From Hysterium pulicare CBS 123377 (Eukaryota; Ascomycota; Dothideomycetes; Hysteriales; Hysteriaceae): a stretch of DNA of 64,000 bases. Shown piece by piece: positions 52,153 to 63,636 of the stretch. Position numbers and translations under genes: made by a program. A model generated the notes under the pieces. The model ran no database searches and was not told the DNA's origin. It saw only the letters and a list, made by a program, of their open reading frames with translations. The stretch covers positions 124,001 through 188,000 of the forward strand of contig AJFK01000202.1 in NCBI GenBank assembly GCA_000467715.1. The letters are read 5' to 3'. Each line of letters opens with the position of its first letter. Positions within the stretch are counted from its first letter, which is position 1.

Positions 52153-53173
52153 TCAACGCACATATCTGCCCTATCATTCGATTCAGCTTCGGTCTCTCCG
52201 ACAAGAGGCAATCATCAAAGGTCAACTTACCATGAATCGCTTGTGGAAATCCGACCGGAGCATGTCATTGACAAATTCTTTTTTCTTCTTGTCATCTGTT
52301 CCTCTAGCCTGGTTCTTGAAAACAACATCGTCGTCCCATCTAAAACAGTTGTCAGCTGAGAATAACCGGAGGTAATGCGACTGCACTTACCGGCGCTTCA
52401 TGTTAAAGTCCTTCGGATTGAGTAAAGGATTACCCCTGGCAATGTCAAATTCGCGTTGCTCTTGTTCTTTAGCCGCTTCTTTAGCTTCCTGCAAATACAC
52501 TTAGCATTCATAGCAATAACATCGCCATGAGACGGTACCTCTTTAGCTTTGGCTTCAGCACGTTCCCTCTTTATCTTTTCCAGCTCACGCATAAGCTCCG
52601 CAGTCTCATCTTCTTCCTCCCTAACACAAGGTCAATCGTGTTCCACAGTAGAGAAAAACAAGACGTACTCCTCGTCACTGCTTTCACTGCTTTCACTATT
52701 ATCTCCATCGGAGTCTGCATCGATATCTTTGGCTTCCTCCAATATCAGGCGTCTCCTTTTAGCTTCCGATTCTTCGTCTTCACCATCGGCTGTAGACCCT
52801 TCCAGTTGGCGTTTGGGTATAGTATAGGTGGGTTCGGCGGCGTCGTCATCCTCGGAAATGGTTCCTCCGTTCTTCTTTGCGAAATGTGCTGCTTCCGCCG
52901 CAAGAAGCTCCGCACGCAGGTCGCGTACGCCAGCATCTGCGCTGCCGCCTTGCCCGGGTTGCCTAATGATTTGTAAGTATAATGTAAAAGGCCATAATGC
53001 CGAGGGAGACGTGCCTATGCTTGAGCACGGTATGTGCAGGGAGGAGTCGTTGATGGTAGGCGACACCGCGCTGAGCTTCTTTTCCTCGCGCCTAGATTGT
53101 TAGCTTTCGTATTCGGTATCTGGTAAAATTGGACACTTACAGGATCAAACGTCGGCCTGTGTGCTGTAGTCAT
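52153..53173 (-). CDS. cwc15: Spliceosome-associated protein Cwc15
   Basis: Seven exons (53173-53141, 53091-53015, 52962-52669, 52620-52539, 52488-52391, 52339-52231, 52170-52153) give 236 residues. The start [20 protein letters not shown] and [20 protein letters not shown] are the family hallmark. An acidic middle ([16 protein letters not shown]) and a basic coiled coil follow. The end is [18 protein letters not shown] and [14 protein letters not shown]. The last 18-nt exon supplies GRYVR, without which the protein would end in an unusual VS. Intron 2 (53014-52963) has a GC donor. Cwc15 belongs to the Prp19-related complex of the active spliceosome. It is divergent from rrp45. Confidence 0.95.
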
Positions 53174-53361
53174 ATTTGCGAGGGTGATGTGGGTATAGCA
53201 ACGTCAAAATAAGGTGTTGATGGTCGAAGAAGTGAGACTCACGCAATTGGAAACCTTCGATGGGAAAAGTACGCTAGGCAAAACGTTTCTCCGCCTTAAA
53301 AGCCGTTACTCATAGGAAATGAAATTGAAGCTGTTTATTCTTTTGGACCAACAGCCAGAAT

Positions 53362-54352
53362 ATGCCCCGAGAAGCTGAGATATCTGTCAATGAGCGCGAG
53401 TTCATTCAACAAGCACTACGGGAGGACACTCGCCTGGATGGACGCCCTTTTGATACCTTCCGGCGCATAGAGCTCTCGTTTGGGGAGGAATATGGCGTTG
53501 CGGATGTACAGCTTGGGAAGACGAGGTATTCGCTCTTGAGAGGTAACCTGTGTATGTGACTAATCTGACCAGAGTTATTGCAAAGATATCGGCGGACGTA
53601 ACTGCACCCTTAGCCGACCGTAAATTCGATGGCGTCTTCAGTATCGTCACAGAATTCTCACCCATAGCATCACCCGCTTTTGAAGTCGGTCGGTACGTAA
53701 TTCGAGAGTCTTAATGCATTTAATACTTCATTCTAAGCGCCCTAACTGAGCTCATAGACCTACAGATGCCGAAGTCATTCTTTCCCGCATTCTTGAGAAG
53801 GCTATTCGTCGTAGCGGAGCCCTGGACACCGAATCCCTATGTATCATCGCGGGTCTGAAGTGTTTTTCACTCAGAGCTGACGTGCATATCATCGATCACG
53901 ATGGTGGTTTGATTGATGCATCCTGCATAGCAGTCATGGCTGCCCTACAACATTTCCGGAGGCCAGACGTCCAAGTGGAAGGCGAGAGCGCAACCATCTT
54001 TAGCCTTCGAGAACGCGAACCAATACCTCTATCCATATTACACCACCCATACTGTGTAACTTTCTCATACTATGAATCTGGAGAGCTAGTCATCGTGGAC
54101 GCCAACTTGGCAGAGGAACAGGTTCGCCAGGGCGAAGTAGTAGTCACCATGAACAGGCACGGAGAAGTTTGTCAGATTGCGAAATATGGTGGGATTACGG
54201 TTGATGCCTTGTCTTTATTGAACTGCACAGGCGTCGCATTGGAGAAGGTTAAAGATATAAGCAAGTTCATCCAAAGCAAATTGGAGGAAGATGCCAAGAA
54301 GAGAGATGTGGGAGGCCTGATGGCTGAACTCAGCGCTGAGAATGCTAGGTGA
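53362..54352 (+). CDS. rrp45: Exosome core subunit Rrp45
   Basis: Three exons, 53362-53525, 53573-53692 and 53758-54352, give 292 residues. MPREAEISVNEREFIQQALR and EDTRLDGRPFDTFRRIELSF are the RNase PH-like N-terminus. VADVQLGKTRVIAKISADVT, ESLCIIAGLKCFSLRADVHI and LIDASCIAVMAALQHFRRPD follow, as in Rrp45/PM-Scl75. The protein is part of the six-subunit ring of the RNA exosome and is catalytically inactive in eukaryotes. A donor at the stop (AG, then GTGAGG) could splice to 10 further codons at about 54397; I kept the simpler end. Confidence 0.95.
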
Positions 54353-55267
54353 GGGCAATGTCAAATGCCTCTTGATGGCTTTCTCACAGTATCACTGCGC
54401 ATCAATTCTCGAGGCTTTAAAGGAGTTTTCCAACGAGGGTCCAAAAGGCTGGATACTTGCATGGATTTGAGTTTCCAAAGCCAGTCGGCAACTCGTATTG
54501 ATCATGCAGGCATTAGGACCGAACCGAGGCATCCGAGGAGAGTGGTTGAGAAAAAGTAGCACTGTTGTGCAAGATGAGCAGTAAAGGAGCATTCGAGAAT
54601 TGAGGTGTCGAAGATGAGGCATCCTCCAACAATGACGAACTGAAGGCTTCAAAGGTCAATTGAAATAGTCATTAATTTTCGTAGGTATTGTACAGTGTTA
54701 GAATATGGCAATGCCGCCTGAAAGGAAGAAGTAGTCCAGCTTGATACGAAGATTAATAATGGCCATTAGAATTTAAGTATTTATTACTATGCCACTGATA
54801 TGTCCGGGCATCAGCGATTGCTGTCGTTAAGTATTTGAATTCAAGACGCCCTGACCAGGAACATTCGCGATAGGCGTTGTGGTGCAACTCTAGCAGCGAA
54901 GTGAACACCAATCGACGTGCTACAATTGCTGACTACAAGGAACGGCTGCTTGTCAAGCTTAGCGCATCAGATCGACAAATAGTGGTATTTGTATTTTGGT
55001 TCTCCCCATAAACATCACCTTGGTCTGGGCGGAAGATATTAGCAAGCACCTCGGGCGAATAATGAAGATGTTAAAAGCGTGGGAATGCCTCGATGCCAGG
55101 TCGTCTCAAGCCGACACTCGCGTCATCGCTTCTGCTCCAACAGTGGCGTTCCATTCGCAAACTTGACGTCTTTGACTATTTTTATTTTCTATTTTCTCTA
55201 CTCCCTACCACTAACAACACCCTAACTCGTGCTTCCTATCTCGTCCTTCTACGCAGCATCCTCGAAA
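54353..55267. other. Intergenic, nothing recognised
   Basis: 3' flank of rrp45 and promoter of the next gene. AT-rich, with no supported gene. Confidence 0.45.
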
Positions 55268-56210
55268 ATGACTTCCAAGCTGGTTCCGAAGAATCCGGCG
55301 GAGGTGATGGTAATTCGTGATGTTGTCCCAAACACTATCACGACATGTTCCGTACCATTTCTGAGGTTCGGCAAAATAAAGGTTGGCGGAAGAGGCACAA
55401 TAGGTATTATTCTTCCTGAAACGCGGTGTGTCATAGTTGCTAAATGCGATACCAGTGCGCTTGCGATCCGGAGCTCTTGCTGTCTTCTCGCCTGTTGCAT
55501 TAACGGATGAACTCAAAAGAAGAGTAGCGAAGATGGGGGAGGTGAAATATATCACAGCACTCGATGCTGAGGTAAGCACATTCATCTCTAGATTTTGATG
55601 GATTTAACGGCTATCTTCTGTCATGTTAATGATCTCTAACATTCTCCAGCACCACATCTTTCTTGGCCCATGGCATGCTGCGTATCCCAAGGCCAAAGTG
55701 CTTGGTCCAGACGGGCTTCCAGAGAAGCGCACAAAGCAAAAGAACGAAAACGTGCCTTTCAGCGTCGTCTTTACCGCAAAGAAACCAGCAACCGTGGATC
55801 CCGAGTTCGATGCCGAGTTTCAGTACGAGTTCGTACATGCGCATCCCAATAAGGAACTCGTTTTCAATCACAAACCGACGAAGACTCTCATTCAAGCTGA
55901 CTTGATATTTAATCTGCCTGCCAACGAGCAATACAGTAAGACCGGCGAACCGGCGGCGACCGGAGTCTTGACCAAGATTTTCACTTCGCTCAATAGCACC
56001 AGCGGCAAAGCCATGGGCCAAAAGCGGTTTATTTGGAATGCGATTAGTTCGAGCGATCGAACCGGCTTCAACGCTTCCATTGCCAAGATCGACAAGTGGA
56101 ATTTCGACAGAATCATTCCCTGCCACGGCGATGTCATCGAGACTGGTGGCAAAGCCATTTTCCAGAAGATTATGGGATGGCATCTCGAAGCTCAGAAAAC
56201 TTCTCAGTGA
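55268..56210 (+). CDS. DUF4336-like protein (metallo-beta-lactamase-fold relative), unknown
   Basis: Three exons, 55268-55403, 55456-55571 and 55650-56210, give 270 residues. The start MTSKLVPKNPAEVMVIRDVV is followed by FLRFGKIKVGGRGTIVRLRS and GALAVFSPVALTDELKRRVA. EHHIFLGPWHAAYPKAKVLG replaces the usual metal-binding HxHxDH of beta-lactamase-fold enzymes with a reduced set. Near the end WNFDRIIPCHGDVIETGGKA corresponds to the late motif with the conserved CHGD. This order is what I know from fungal DUF4336 proteins. No signal peptide is visible. The substrate is unknown and activity uncertain. Confidence 0.8.
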
Positions 56211-56538
56211 AGCTAGGGGTTCATCGAAGAATTATACCGATTGAGGGGATTCATGGGGATTTTTTCCTTTTGAATCATGATAGTGATACCTTTTCCTTCT
56301 CCATTGTAGAACAAACGTAGCATAATACAGATCGTTTTCATAGTCGTGTCAGTTAATGCAATATAGAAAGTCGTTCCCAACGCTTTCGTGATGTTCAATC
56401 CAGTGCATGGATAACCGGATTGGGAAATCTGTGACATGTTTCGGTTATCGATAAAGGCTCTCCGTTCGCAATGCTATAACACGTCAAGCTTCGCGTCGAA
56501 CAACACTTATGAGAATGGGTGGGCAATAGAAAGTAGTC
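56211..56538. other. Intergenic, nothing recognised
   Basis: Between two plus-strand genes; no feature beyond likely transcript end and promoter. Confidence 0.4.
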
Positions 56539-59408
56539 ATGGACTTTGTGAGACCTTCCTATTGCTAATATTTCCGTTCATGTACTAATCTTTGTTCTTG
56601 CTAGTGGACGCGATTGATCGGAGGATCCCAGAAGAAACAGGCCACCGCGAACAACCCCCAGCAGCGTCTGGCACGCTTCAAGCGGGTTTACAACGAAATC
56701 TTGGTGCGCATGCAATCTCTAAAGTGACAAGAACCGCTTTCAACTGACTTCAGCTCAGCAAACATGGCACAAGACCCGCTCGTTGGCCTCGGATGCCCAA
56801 GCCGCGGTAGATATCCGCATGTGCTTCCAACGTCTTACCTCGATCCTAAACGACGAATCACGGTCACCTGCGCCTCACCTTTGCCTCTCCTTCGCAGCGT
56901 CTCAACAAATATATACCGCGGTCTCGAAGATAGCTTCCACAGCTTACAATGAGGGGGTAGTCAGGGACGCTGTGGCCGTATTCGGAGCGCTCATTGATAG
57001 CGAGGAAGAGGATTTCTTGGAGAACGGTGCTTTTTCACTATCTCTCATGAATTTTATCGGTCGCATAGTGGGTGGAGGGGGGATGGCAATTGGAGAAGAC
57101 ACTGAGGCGGAGATTGTGGAGTTGTTGTTTGGGATAGCTGCGAAGATACGGTTACAACCCGAGATACTGCCAATATGGTTCACCTCTCATGCGGCAGATT
57201 TAAATGGTCGGCTGGTGAATCAGAAGGCCGACTTTGCTGGAGTTACCCAGAAAGAGGATTTCCCTTTATGCTACCAGCTCATCGACCATGTCCATCATGA
57301 AGGCCGTATCGGGGATTTTGCGCGGACAGGCTTGCTGTACATTTTCGAATCTGCCTCGAAGTCGCGAGACCTGGAACAATGGATTGTTGGGAGTGACCTG
57401 CCCACGCTTATGGCCAGTGGATTGGGAGCTTTGTATAGTCAGCTCAGCAGGTATAAATCCCCTCTTGCATTGCTCCCAAGCCTTCTAACAGTTCTCAGGA
57501 AATTATCCATTCTTCATCCAAAGAAGGATCTACCCCTTATTCTGACTTTCTCAGATTACGTGGAGATGCAGGCTTCTCCACAAGCTGAAAGCCTTTTCTC
57601 GCCCGATTTTCAGATTCACATGGATACTTTTCTCTCGTACCTTACGTTCTGGCAAGACGTGCTCGAGCATTGCAGATCTATAGATGTTCGACATACTTTG
57701 ATCGACCATTTCCAAGTTCTGTTTCTTCAACAGCTCTTGTTGGTACATGCTGAACCTGCTTCTAAGACTTCGCTAACGAGGAGCTAGATACCCTTCACTA
57801 TTAGAGTCTTCCGATGTTGACGGTGGCTCTTCAGTAGCAGTTTTAACCTACCTCCGGCGTATCCTTGATGCGCTCGACCATCCCGAACTTGTTCACATGA
57901 TCCTGCACTACCTACTGGCTCTACCGGACTGGCAAGACTCGAGGCCGAGGACACCGCGATCACCAATAGCTGCTAAACGGCGCATGTCTTTGATGATGCT
58001 CAACCAGGCAGAAAATGAGGATGACCGAATGAATCCTTCTTTATTCAACCTGAAAGATTTGATTATGACCAGTGCGGCGTCGAGCAATCCTCAAACAGTC
58101 ATTGCGGCCTTGAAGCTCTCCACCATCATCCTAAGTAAGAATCATGGCTACGCCGTTGGCACTTTGGTCAAAACTTTCGATGTTCACCAGCGTGAACCTC
58201 AACGCACTGTTGGCGCTCTCAATGCCGAAATGGAATCGTACCTCTCCCTTGCTATTGCTTTGGCGGGGGAGACAGGAGTGGACGAAGCGTATGAGAGTCA
58301 TTTGAAAGATACACTAAGCATATTGGAAACCCATCCATGTTCGCTGAAGTCGCTGGCATTGCCTGACTCACCGCTGCCAACAAAGGATTATTTTTCCATG
58401 GACGATCCGCGAGACGTCAGCGCGCATTACCTGATCCCAGAAGATCCTCTTCTCCAAGCTCTATTAGACTTACTCGTGAGGTTCTTAACTAATGATGTTG
58501 AAACCAACCTTGGACTCACAGAAACAATCATCAACCTTGGGGCCTGCTCTCAGTTGCGGCTCGAGGGATGGCTTTCAGTGGAACCGTCTAATTATCAATT
58601 TACGGATACTTTTGATCAGAATCAACAGCAGACGGAGACCGAATATCTTCGCAACATGGAGAAAGCAGCCAGGCAACCTACATGGACATCATCTGCCACA
58701 CCTCCACTACTTGCATGTTTACAATCTTTGCAGTCTCAACTTGATGCACTACGAGCGGAGATCAGCGCTTTTGACGAGCATCTCGCAAACCGCAAGCAAG
58801 CATTCCAAGTTCATGAAGAGATCAACGAAGCGATGAAAACACCGACACCCCAACCTCGACCAACTCGATCCTCAACAGAGCTTCCTCCAGGCACTTGGAC
58901 ACCGCAGATACCCAAGCACGTCTTGGAGGGTTCAGGTACGCCGTCACGAAATGGCTCGCCAAGGGGAAGAAAGGAGACTCTTAGTTTCAAGGACACGCCA
59001 GCCTCGTCTCCAGGGCCATCGAGATTTGGCGGTCAAACGTTGGCTGGTTCTTCTTCCCGAGGGATGTCGCCACTCCCAGCTCCGCGTGCTTCCAATCGTC
59101 AAACCACGCTTATGGCAGACGTCTTTAGTAATCTAGCTGAAGTAGCTGAAGCCGACGTCTTGAAGCAACGTATCAAATTCAAAAGGCGAGCAGAAGCAAA
59201 CGAGTTCGATGTCATCATCCCCAAAGAGCCTGCACACCATAAGAAAACTCCCCAAGCTTATATTGAGGCTGAGGAAGGCGAGGAAATACGAGAAGCAAGT
59301 CTAAGCCATATTCTCACGAATACTGTTATACTACAAGAATTCGTGCTGGAATTAGTTGCACTTTTACAGGTGAGGGCTAGCTTGTTCAGCGAAGTTAGGT
59401 TCGCATAA
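56539..59408 (+). CDS. FHF complex subunit, HOOK-interacting protein (FHIP/RAI16 family)
   Basis: Four exons, 56539-56547, 56605-56703, 56759-57738 and 57788-59408, give 902 residues. Exon 1 has only 9 nt and codes MDF. It reads on as MDFWTRLIGGSQKKQATAN, then RLARFKRVYNEIL and QTWHKTRSLASDAQAAVDIR. The alpha-helical repeat body includes ENGAFSLSLMNFIGRIVGGG and SLLESSDVDGGSSVAVLTYL. A Ser/Pro-rich insert lies at about 720-800, and the end is ILQEFVLELVALLQVRASLF. In Aspergillus the FTS-Hook-FHIP complex links early endosomes to dynein. The exon 3 donor GTTGGT was chosen because it restores LLYPSLLES. Confidence 0.9.
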
Positions 59409-60053
59409 CTTTCTACCACTGCTGCAAGTTGCTTTTTAAACCTTTTCCGCAGTCGTTATATCTGTGGTGGAGTAGGAGTCTAAAGTATATACCCAATCAA
59501 TCAGTTTCTTAGCATTCATCACGTGCACGATATGGTAGCTGCCGCGACCTCCATTCACCTCCCTTCTCGGAGGTGAATTGTGATGTGGAGGCTTACGTAA
59601 ACGCTAATGGTGAATCGGTGGATACCTTTATTCTTCACATTCACTACAGTTCTGTACGACGTCGGCTTATTTTAAGTACAATAGAGATAATAGGTATTGA
59701 GACCTCCTATTATACACTACTGTTATACTCTACTCTCTTCCTAGAATAGCAGAGGCGGTATTATGCTTGCTGCATTCTACCTACAATACGAAAGGCTCTA
59801 TTGTTCTCAACTACATCTATGCAACTCTTCTTGCTTCTTCATCCGAACTCTCTTCCTCCTCAACATCTCACTGCCATCATTCCGTCTCTTGCCTTTTCGG
59901 CTATTGCGCAAGCTTCTCGGGCACCGTTCCGTTTCTTTTCTCCTGCTGCTGGTCAGCTTTTTACGTCTTTTCGACCTCTCGTCTCTCTACAGCCATTTCC
60001 TTACGCTTTTTCCAGCTTCCTCCCTCAAAACATCAATCAAAAAGCCTCTCAAA
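59409..60053. other. Intergenic, with a short inverted repeat
   Basis: ATTCACCTCC at 59553-59562 and GGAGGTGAAT at 59569-59578 form a perfect 10-bp stem with a 6-nt loop. Its role is unknown. A long open frame runs through the last 290 bases into the next gene but reads as leader sequence. Confidence 0.5.
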
Positions 60054-60644
60054 ATGCGCGAAGCCCCCGGCCCCAACCCCTGGACCCGCCCCATCTCTCC
60101 CACTCCGCCCTCCTCCCGTAGCGCCCACTCCCCAAATCCAAAAGAAGCTCGCCTACACCCCTACGTCCTCTGGCTCAAGCGCAAATACCGCGACAAATTC
60201 GTCGAAGAACCGCCTCGGCCCCGTTTCGGCCACATGAGCAGCCTCCGAGAGCGACACAAGATAGGGGACCCGGCGCGTGCTGCCAAAAGCCAGACTAGCC
60301 TGCTAGACGCTCGGTCAAACCTCGTCGAGAAGACTATGCCTGCGCAGCCGTTGGGTGGGAAATGGACGAAGCGGGAGCGGAAGTTGAGGTTGAGGCGGAT
60401 TAATGGGCGGATGGCGTGGGATGGGAGTTTGGTGGTGCAGTATCAGACTGAGAAGAGGAGGATGGTTTTGGATCCGCGGGCTGCGGGGGTGGCGAGGAGA
60501 TTGAGGAAGAGGGTGGGGGTTTCTGGGGAGTGGAGGGGGGAGGAGATGGAGGAGAGGATGTTTTGGGGTTCGGAAAGGGGGCTCACCAGAGTTGGGGTCC
60601 CTTTGAGCGCTCGGGCTGTGTTTGTTGTTTCTGTGGAGGGTTGA
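60054..60644 (+). CDS. Small basic protein, unknown
   Basis: Single exon, 196 residues from MREAPGPNPWTRPISPTP. The same frame is open 97 codons upstream, but those residues are Leu/Phe/Ser-rich with little order and look untranslated. The protein is Arg-rich and Pro/Ser-rich, with ARLHPYVLWLKRKYRDKFVE, GGKWTKRERKLRLRRINGRM and DPRAAGVARRLRKRVGVSGE. It could bind nucleic acid or sit in mitochondria. I do not recognise the family, though its composition is typical of fungal orphan genes with conserved cores. Confidence 0.6.
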   Translation: MREAPGPNPWTRPISPTPPSSRSAHSPNPKEARLHPYVLWLKRKYRDKFVEEPPRPRFGHMSSLRERHKIGDPARAAKSQTSLLDARSNLVEKTMPAQPLGGKWTKRERKLRLRRINGRMAWDGSLVVQYQTEKRRMVLDPRAAGVARRLRKRVGVSGEWRGEEMEERMFWGSERGLTRVGVPLSARAVFVVSVEG

Positions 60645-61450
60645 GATTGGGGTGGAAAAGGGGTTTTAGTGGATTAACTGGCTTCATGATGGATGTTTGG
60701 TTGTCGATTTAGGACTTTTGAAGATGAGATGTCTAAAAAAGGGGTTTGGTGTTGGAATGATTGGGATTTTAATACGAGTTGGAGTTGTTACTTGGCTTAG
60801 TATTACTGTCCAGGCTTCTAGAATAAGGGACTTTATTCTTCTGCTTTCCAACTTTAAAGACATATCGGGTGTGCTACGCAAGTTCAGTTTTGCCAATATT
60901 ATAACTCTAGATACCTATAGCCCTGAATCCGTAAATCAAAAGCTCTTAAACTCACTCGCAAGCCTCTCTGTCCGAAATTGAATAACGGCATATATAAGGT
61001 ACAAATATTTGCACTATCCATCTCGAGGCTTTCCAATTTGCCAGAATGGATGTGGACTTTTACTGGTGATTAAGACTGTTGAGGACTTGATCTTACACAT
61101 TTGGGGACTTCATTTCTCCAATGCTCTGGGTTCAACATATCTTGTTCCAAACCGACTCAGTTAAATGCTAGCCAAGGGCATACCCAAGTGTAGGAGAAAT
61201 TTGGACCGCATCACAACAGCTTCAAGAGAGAAGAAGGAGAGGCATTTTCGGCTCGGGAAATCAATCATCCGGCGCAAGCTAAGGTTAAGCTCCCTTCCCA
61301 CTCTCCAACACCGAACGCGTTGATCTTACTCCAACTTCACATCCACGCCTTCGCTCCTCACTTACTCTCGACCCAGACTTCCTACCACCGGCTACGTTAC
61401 GCCTTCCGACAGACTTCTGAATATCGCGACTGCTCTCTATAGCCACTGAG
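60645..61450. other. Intergenic, nothing recognised
   Basis: Upstream region of the INO80 subunit gene. An open frame at 60697-60981 lacks any motif. Confidence 0.4.
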
Positions 61451-63176
61451 ATGCCTCAGTCAGGTACGTATGTCAATTCCTTAAAGTTTGCGATGCTTGC
61501 CAGATGCCCTGCTTCACTTGGACCTTACCTGAATTCAATCGGTTTTCGCCATCGATAATAAACTCCCTGCAATTTATCCCTCGGCTATGGATCGCGATTC
61601 TGAAGAAATGCACCACGTTGGCACACTGAGCCCTCTACCTCGAAATCTAGTCTACTTATCGTCCCGATGGAAGGATACTGGCGGTCTCAATGAACCTTGC
61701 TCGGCCGGACCTGGGGAATCTTTTCGGCTATTCTTAGCCCAAGATCAGAGTAAGCTATGAATCGCCAAAGCTGCGGTATTGGTGATTTTGTTAACCTCAA
61801 TCAGGGTACTATGGCATGCCGGAACTCATATACAAACTATTCCATTTCCGAGGGCAGCTCACCCGCTTAGATGTGATCAGCGAGGTGTTCACGATGTTTC
61901 GGAGGCATTCGCTAGGACGGGAAAAGGATGAGCTCATCGAAGAAATAGACCGGACCATGGCCCTTGATGGCGCTTTCTGTCAGGTTGGCTCCTCGGAGTC
62001 GTATACATTAGCACCAGAGGTCATTTTGTGTCGGTCTGGCCACCACAAAGACTTGCAGCTGCTTCCTGGGAAATCCTTCAGTACGGGTTAGTGATACACC
62101 AGTACCATCCATGAACAGCGATCGTCATGGCAACGCCTTCAGGTATCTTCATCTTTAGGAATGGATTCAAATCTACCTCCGGCTAGCCATCAAGGCCTTG
62201 GTCTCCTCGTCACTCTAGACGAAGGACAGCGGACTCGATCATACGCAGGACGGCGCTTCCCGAAACCCCTGGTCTCCAAAGCCCATCAGGATCCTTTCCC
62301 TTTCTCCATTCTCGCACAGATTGTTTCTCTTACTTAAGTTCGTGAAAGCATAGCTAACGTTCATTTGTAGGGCGGGCAGCCTCTCAGAAAGAACTTCCTC
62401 CGTCAGTCGAGGTAGCATATTACCGAAAATGCATTGAGCTTAGAAGACGAATCAACGATATTGAGGAGAACAATGATGGGACACGGTTGCGAATCAGGCG
62501 ACTCAATCGAGCCATACAGAAAATGCGACTGGAACGCGCTTTCCTTCTTGATGAACTCTCTAAGCGTATGGAATATAATGTGGACGATTCGGATCGCAGT
62601 AGCAGCCCACCTCCGACGCCTACGGACAAACCTCTACGAAGTAAGCGTTCTCATCGCAAGACCACACCAACACAAGGTAGTCAACTGGGTAGTCTCGCGG
62701 CTCAGCCACAATCACCAACTTCAGCCCAGCACCAACCACAGCAAATCCTGCATCCCCTGAACCCGATGTCTTCTACTCAGTCGACGCCAGACCCCAGCCG
62801 TTCGGGCCCAATCTTCTTCAACCCATCTGCCAGTGCCGCCTCACCCCATGGCGTAAACGGAACTAGCCAAGCAAGTCTCCCTCCACTACATTCAGCACTT
62901 CCGCCCCTGCATCCGCAGCGTTCGAACCAAGGTCACGGACTCCCTCCCCAGAGCGGAACCTACTATGACAGCACGTACGACGAGCAACGTGCACAGGATA
63001 ACGATGCCGAATACGCTAGCTCAGGTGGTCGTCGACGTGCTCATTCTGGAGCTCAACCTCCAGATGCTCGCGAGTCGACTAACGGTGATGCGCGAGATCG
63101 GGATACCGAGATGGGCGAAGCGCCGCCTACTTCTGGGGCTGGGTTTGGTGGTGGGTTCACGGCGGTGAATAGGTAG
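61451..63176 (+). CDS. INO80 complex subunit F-domain protein (chromatin remodelling)
   Basis: Two exons, 61451-61463 and 62371-63176, give 272 residues. The 13-nt first exon codes MPQS plus one base, joined in phase over a 907-nt intron to GRAASQKELPPSVEVAYYRK. The conserved helix reads CIELRRRINDIEENNDGTRL and RIRRLNRAIQKMRLERAFLL. This is followed by PPPTPTDKPLRSKRSHRKTT, as in fungal INO80 subunit F-type proteins. The rest is Pro/Ser/Gln-rich and disordered, ending GAGFGGGFTAVNR. The short N-terminus matches the family. The intron holds the separate frame at 61587-62091, which could alternatively serve as alternative first exons. Confidence 0.8.
61587..62091 (+). CDS. Gene nested in the INO80-subunit intron, unknown protein
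   Basis: Two exons, 61587-61749 and 61805-62091, joined in phase by a 55-nt GT-AG intron, give 149 residues. It starts MDRDSEEMHHVGTLSPLPRN and continues FRLFLAQDQRYYGMPELIYK, LFHFRGQLTRLDVISEVFTM and LIEEIDRTMALDGAFCQVGS. A well-formed intron of the size usual here and a balanced composition argue for coding. It lies entirely inside the 907-nt intron of the INO80 subunit gene on the same strand. Instead of stopping at 62091, a donor at 62089 (GTTAGT) could join it in phase to the INO80 exon at 62371. I do not recognise the family. Confidence 0.5.
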
Positions 63177-63636
63177 GGGAATGGAGGAGAGGCCCGCAGC
63201 CCATCTACCATCTACTTCTTCACTTTGCTGACTGGGCCTTCTTTCGGAGTTCTATTGTCGGCTTTGTGGCTGAGATGAACTTTTCTGAGTCTTTCCTCAG
63301 GACTAAGTTACAACATTAGGAAAAGGGTTAAGTATGCATTGGGCTATGGCGTTTTTCAATCGGAGGAAATCAGCGTGGGCGTTGTGCTTCGGGATCGTAT
63401 CATACACATGGGATACTATTGAGGGGATCAGGATGGATCGCTGAGGGTTTCTTCTTTCTACTTCCATGTAGTGTTGTCACGATCAGCATGAGAGTACAGT
63501 GAGGAAGTGCCTCGCTATCTCTGGCTCCTAGCATTCAAATCAAAATACAGGAAATACTATCGTCATCTCAAAATATGATTTCTTCTCTCATGACGGTTGT
63601 AAACTTTCTATTAGTATAATCGTACCTAATACAGAT
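63177..63636. other. Intergenic between converging genes
   Basis: 3' flanks of the INO80 subunit gene and tlg2. No gene recognised. Confidence 0.5.

Noticed and set aside
59763-60053. Upstream extension of the small basic protein to 293 residues, which looks like a membrane segment
   Set aside because: The added residues are Leu/Phe/Ser-rich with no stable pattern, and other frames are open there too. The start at 60054 gives a coherent protein.
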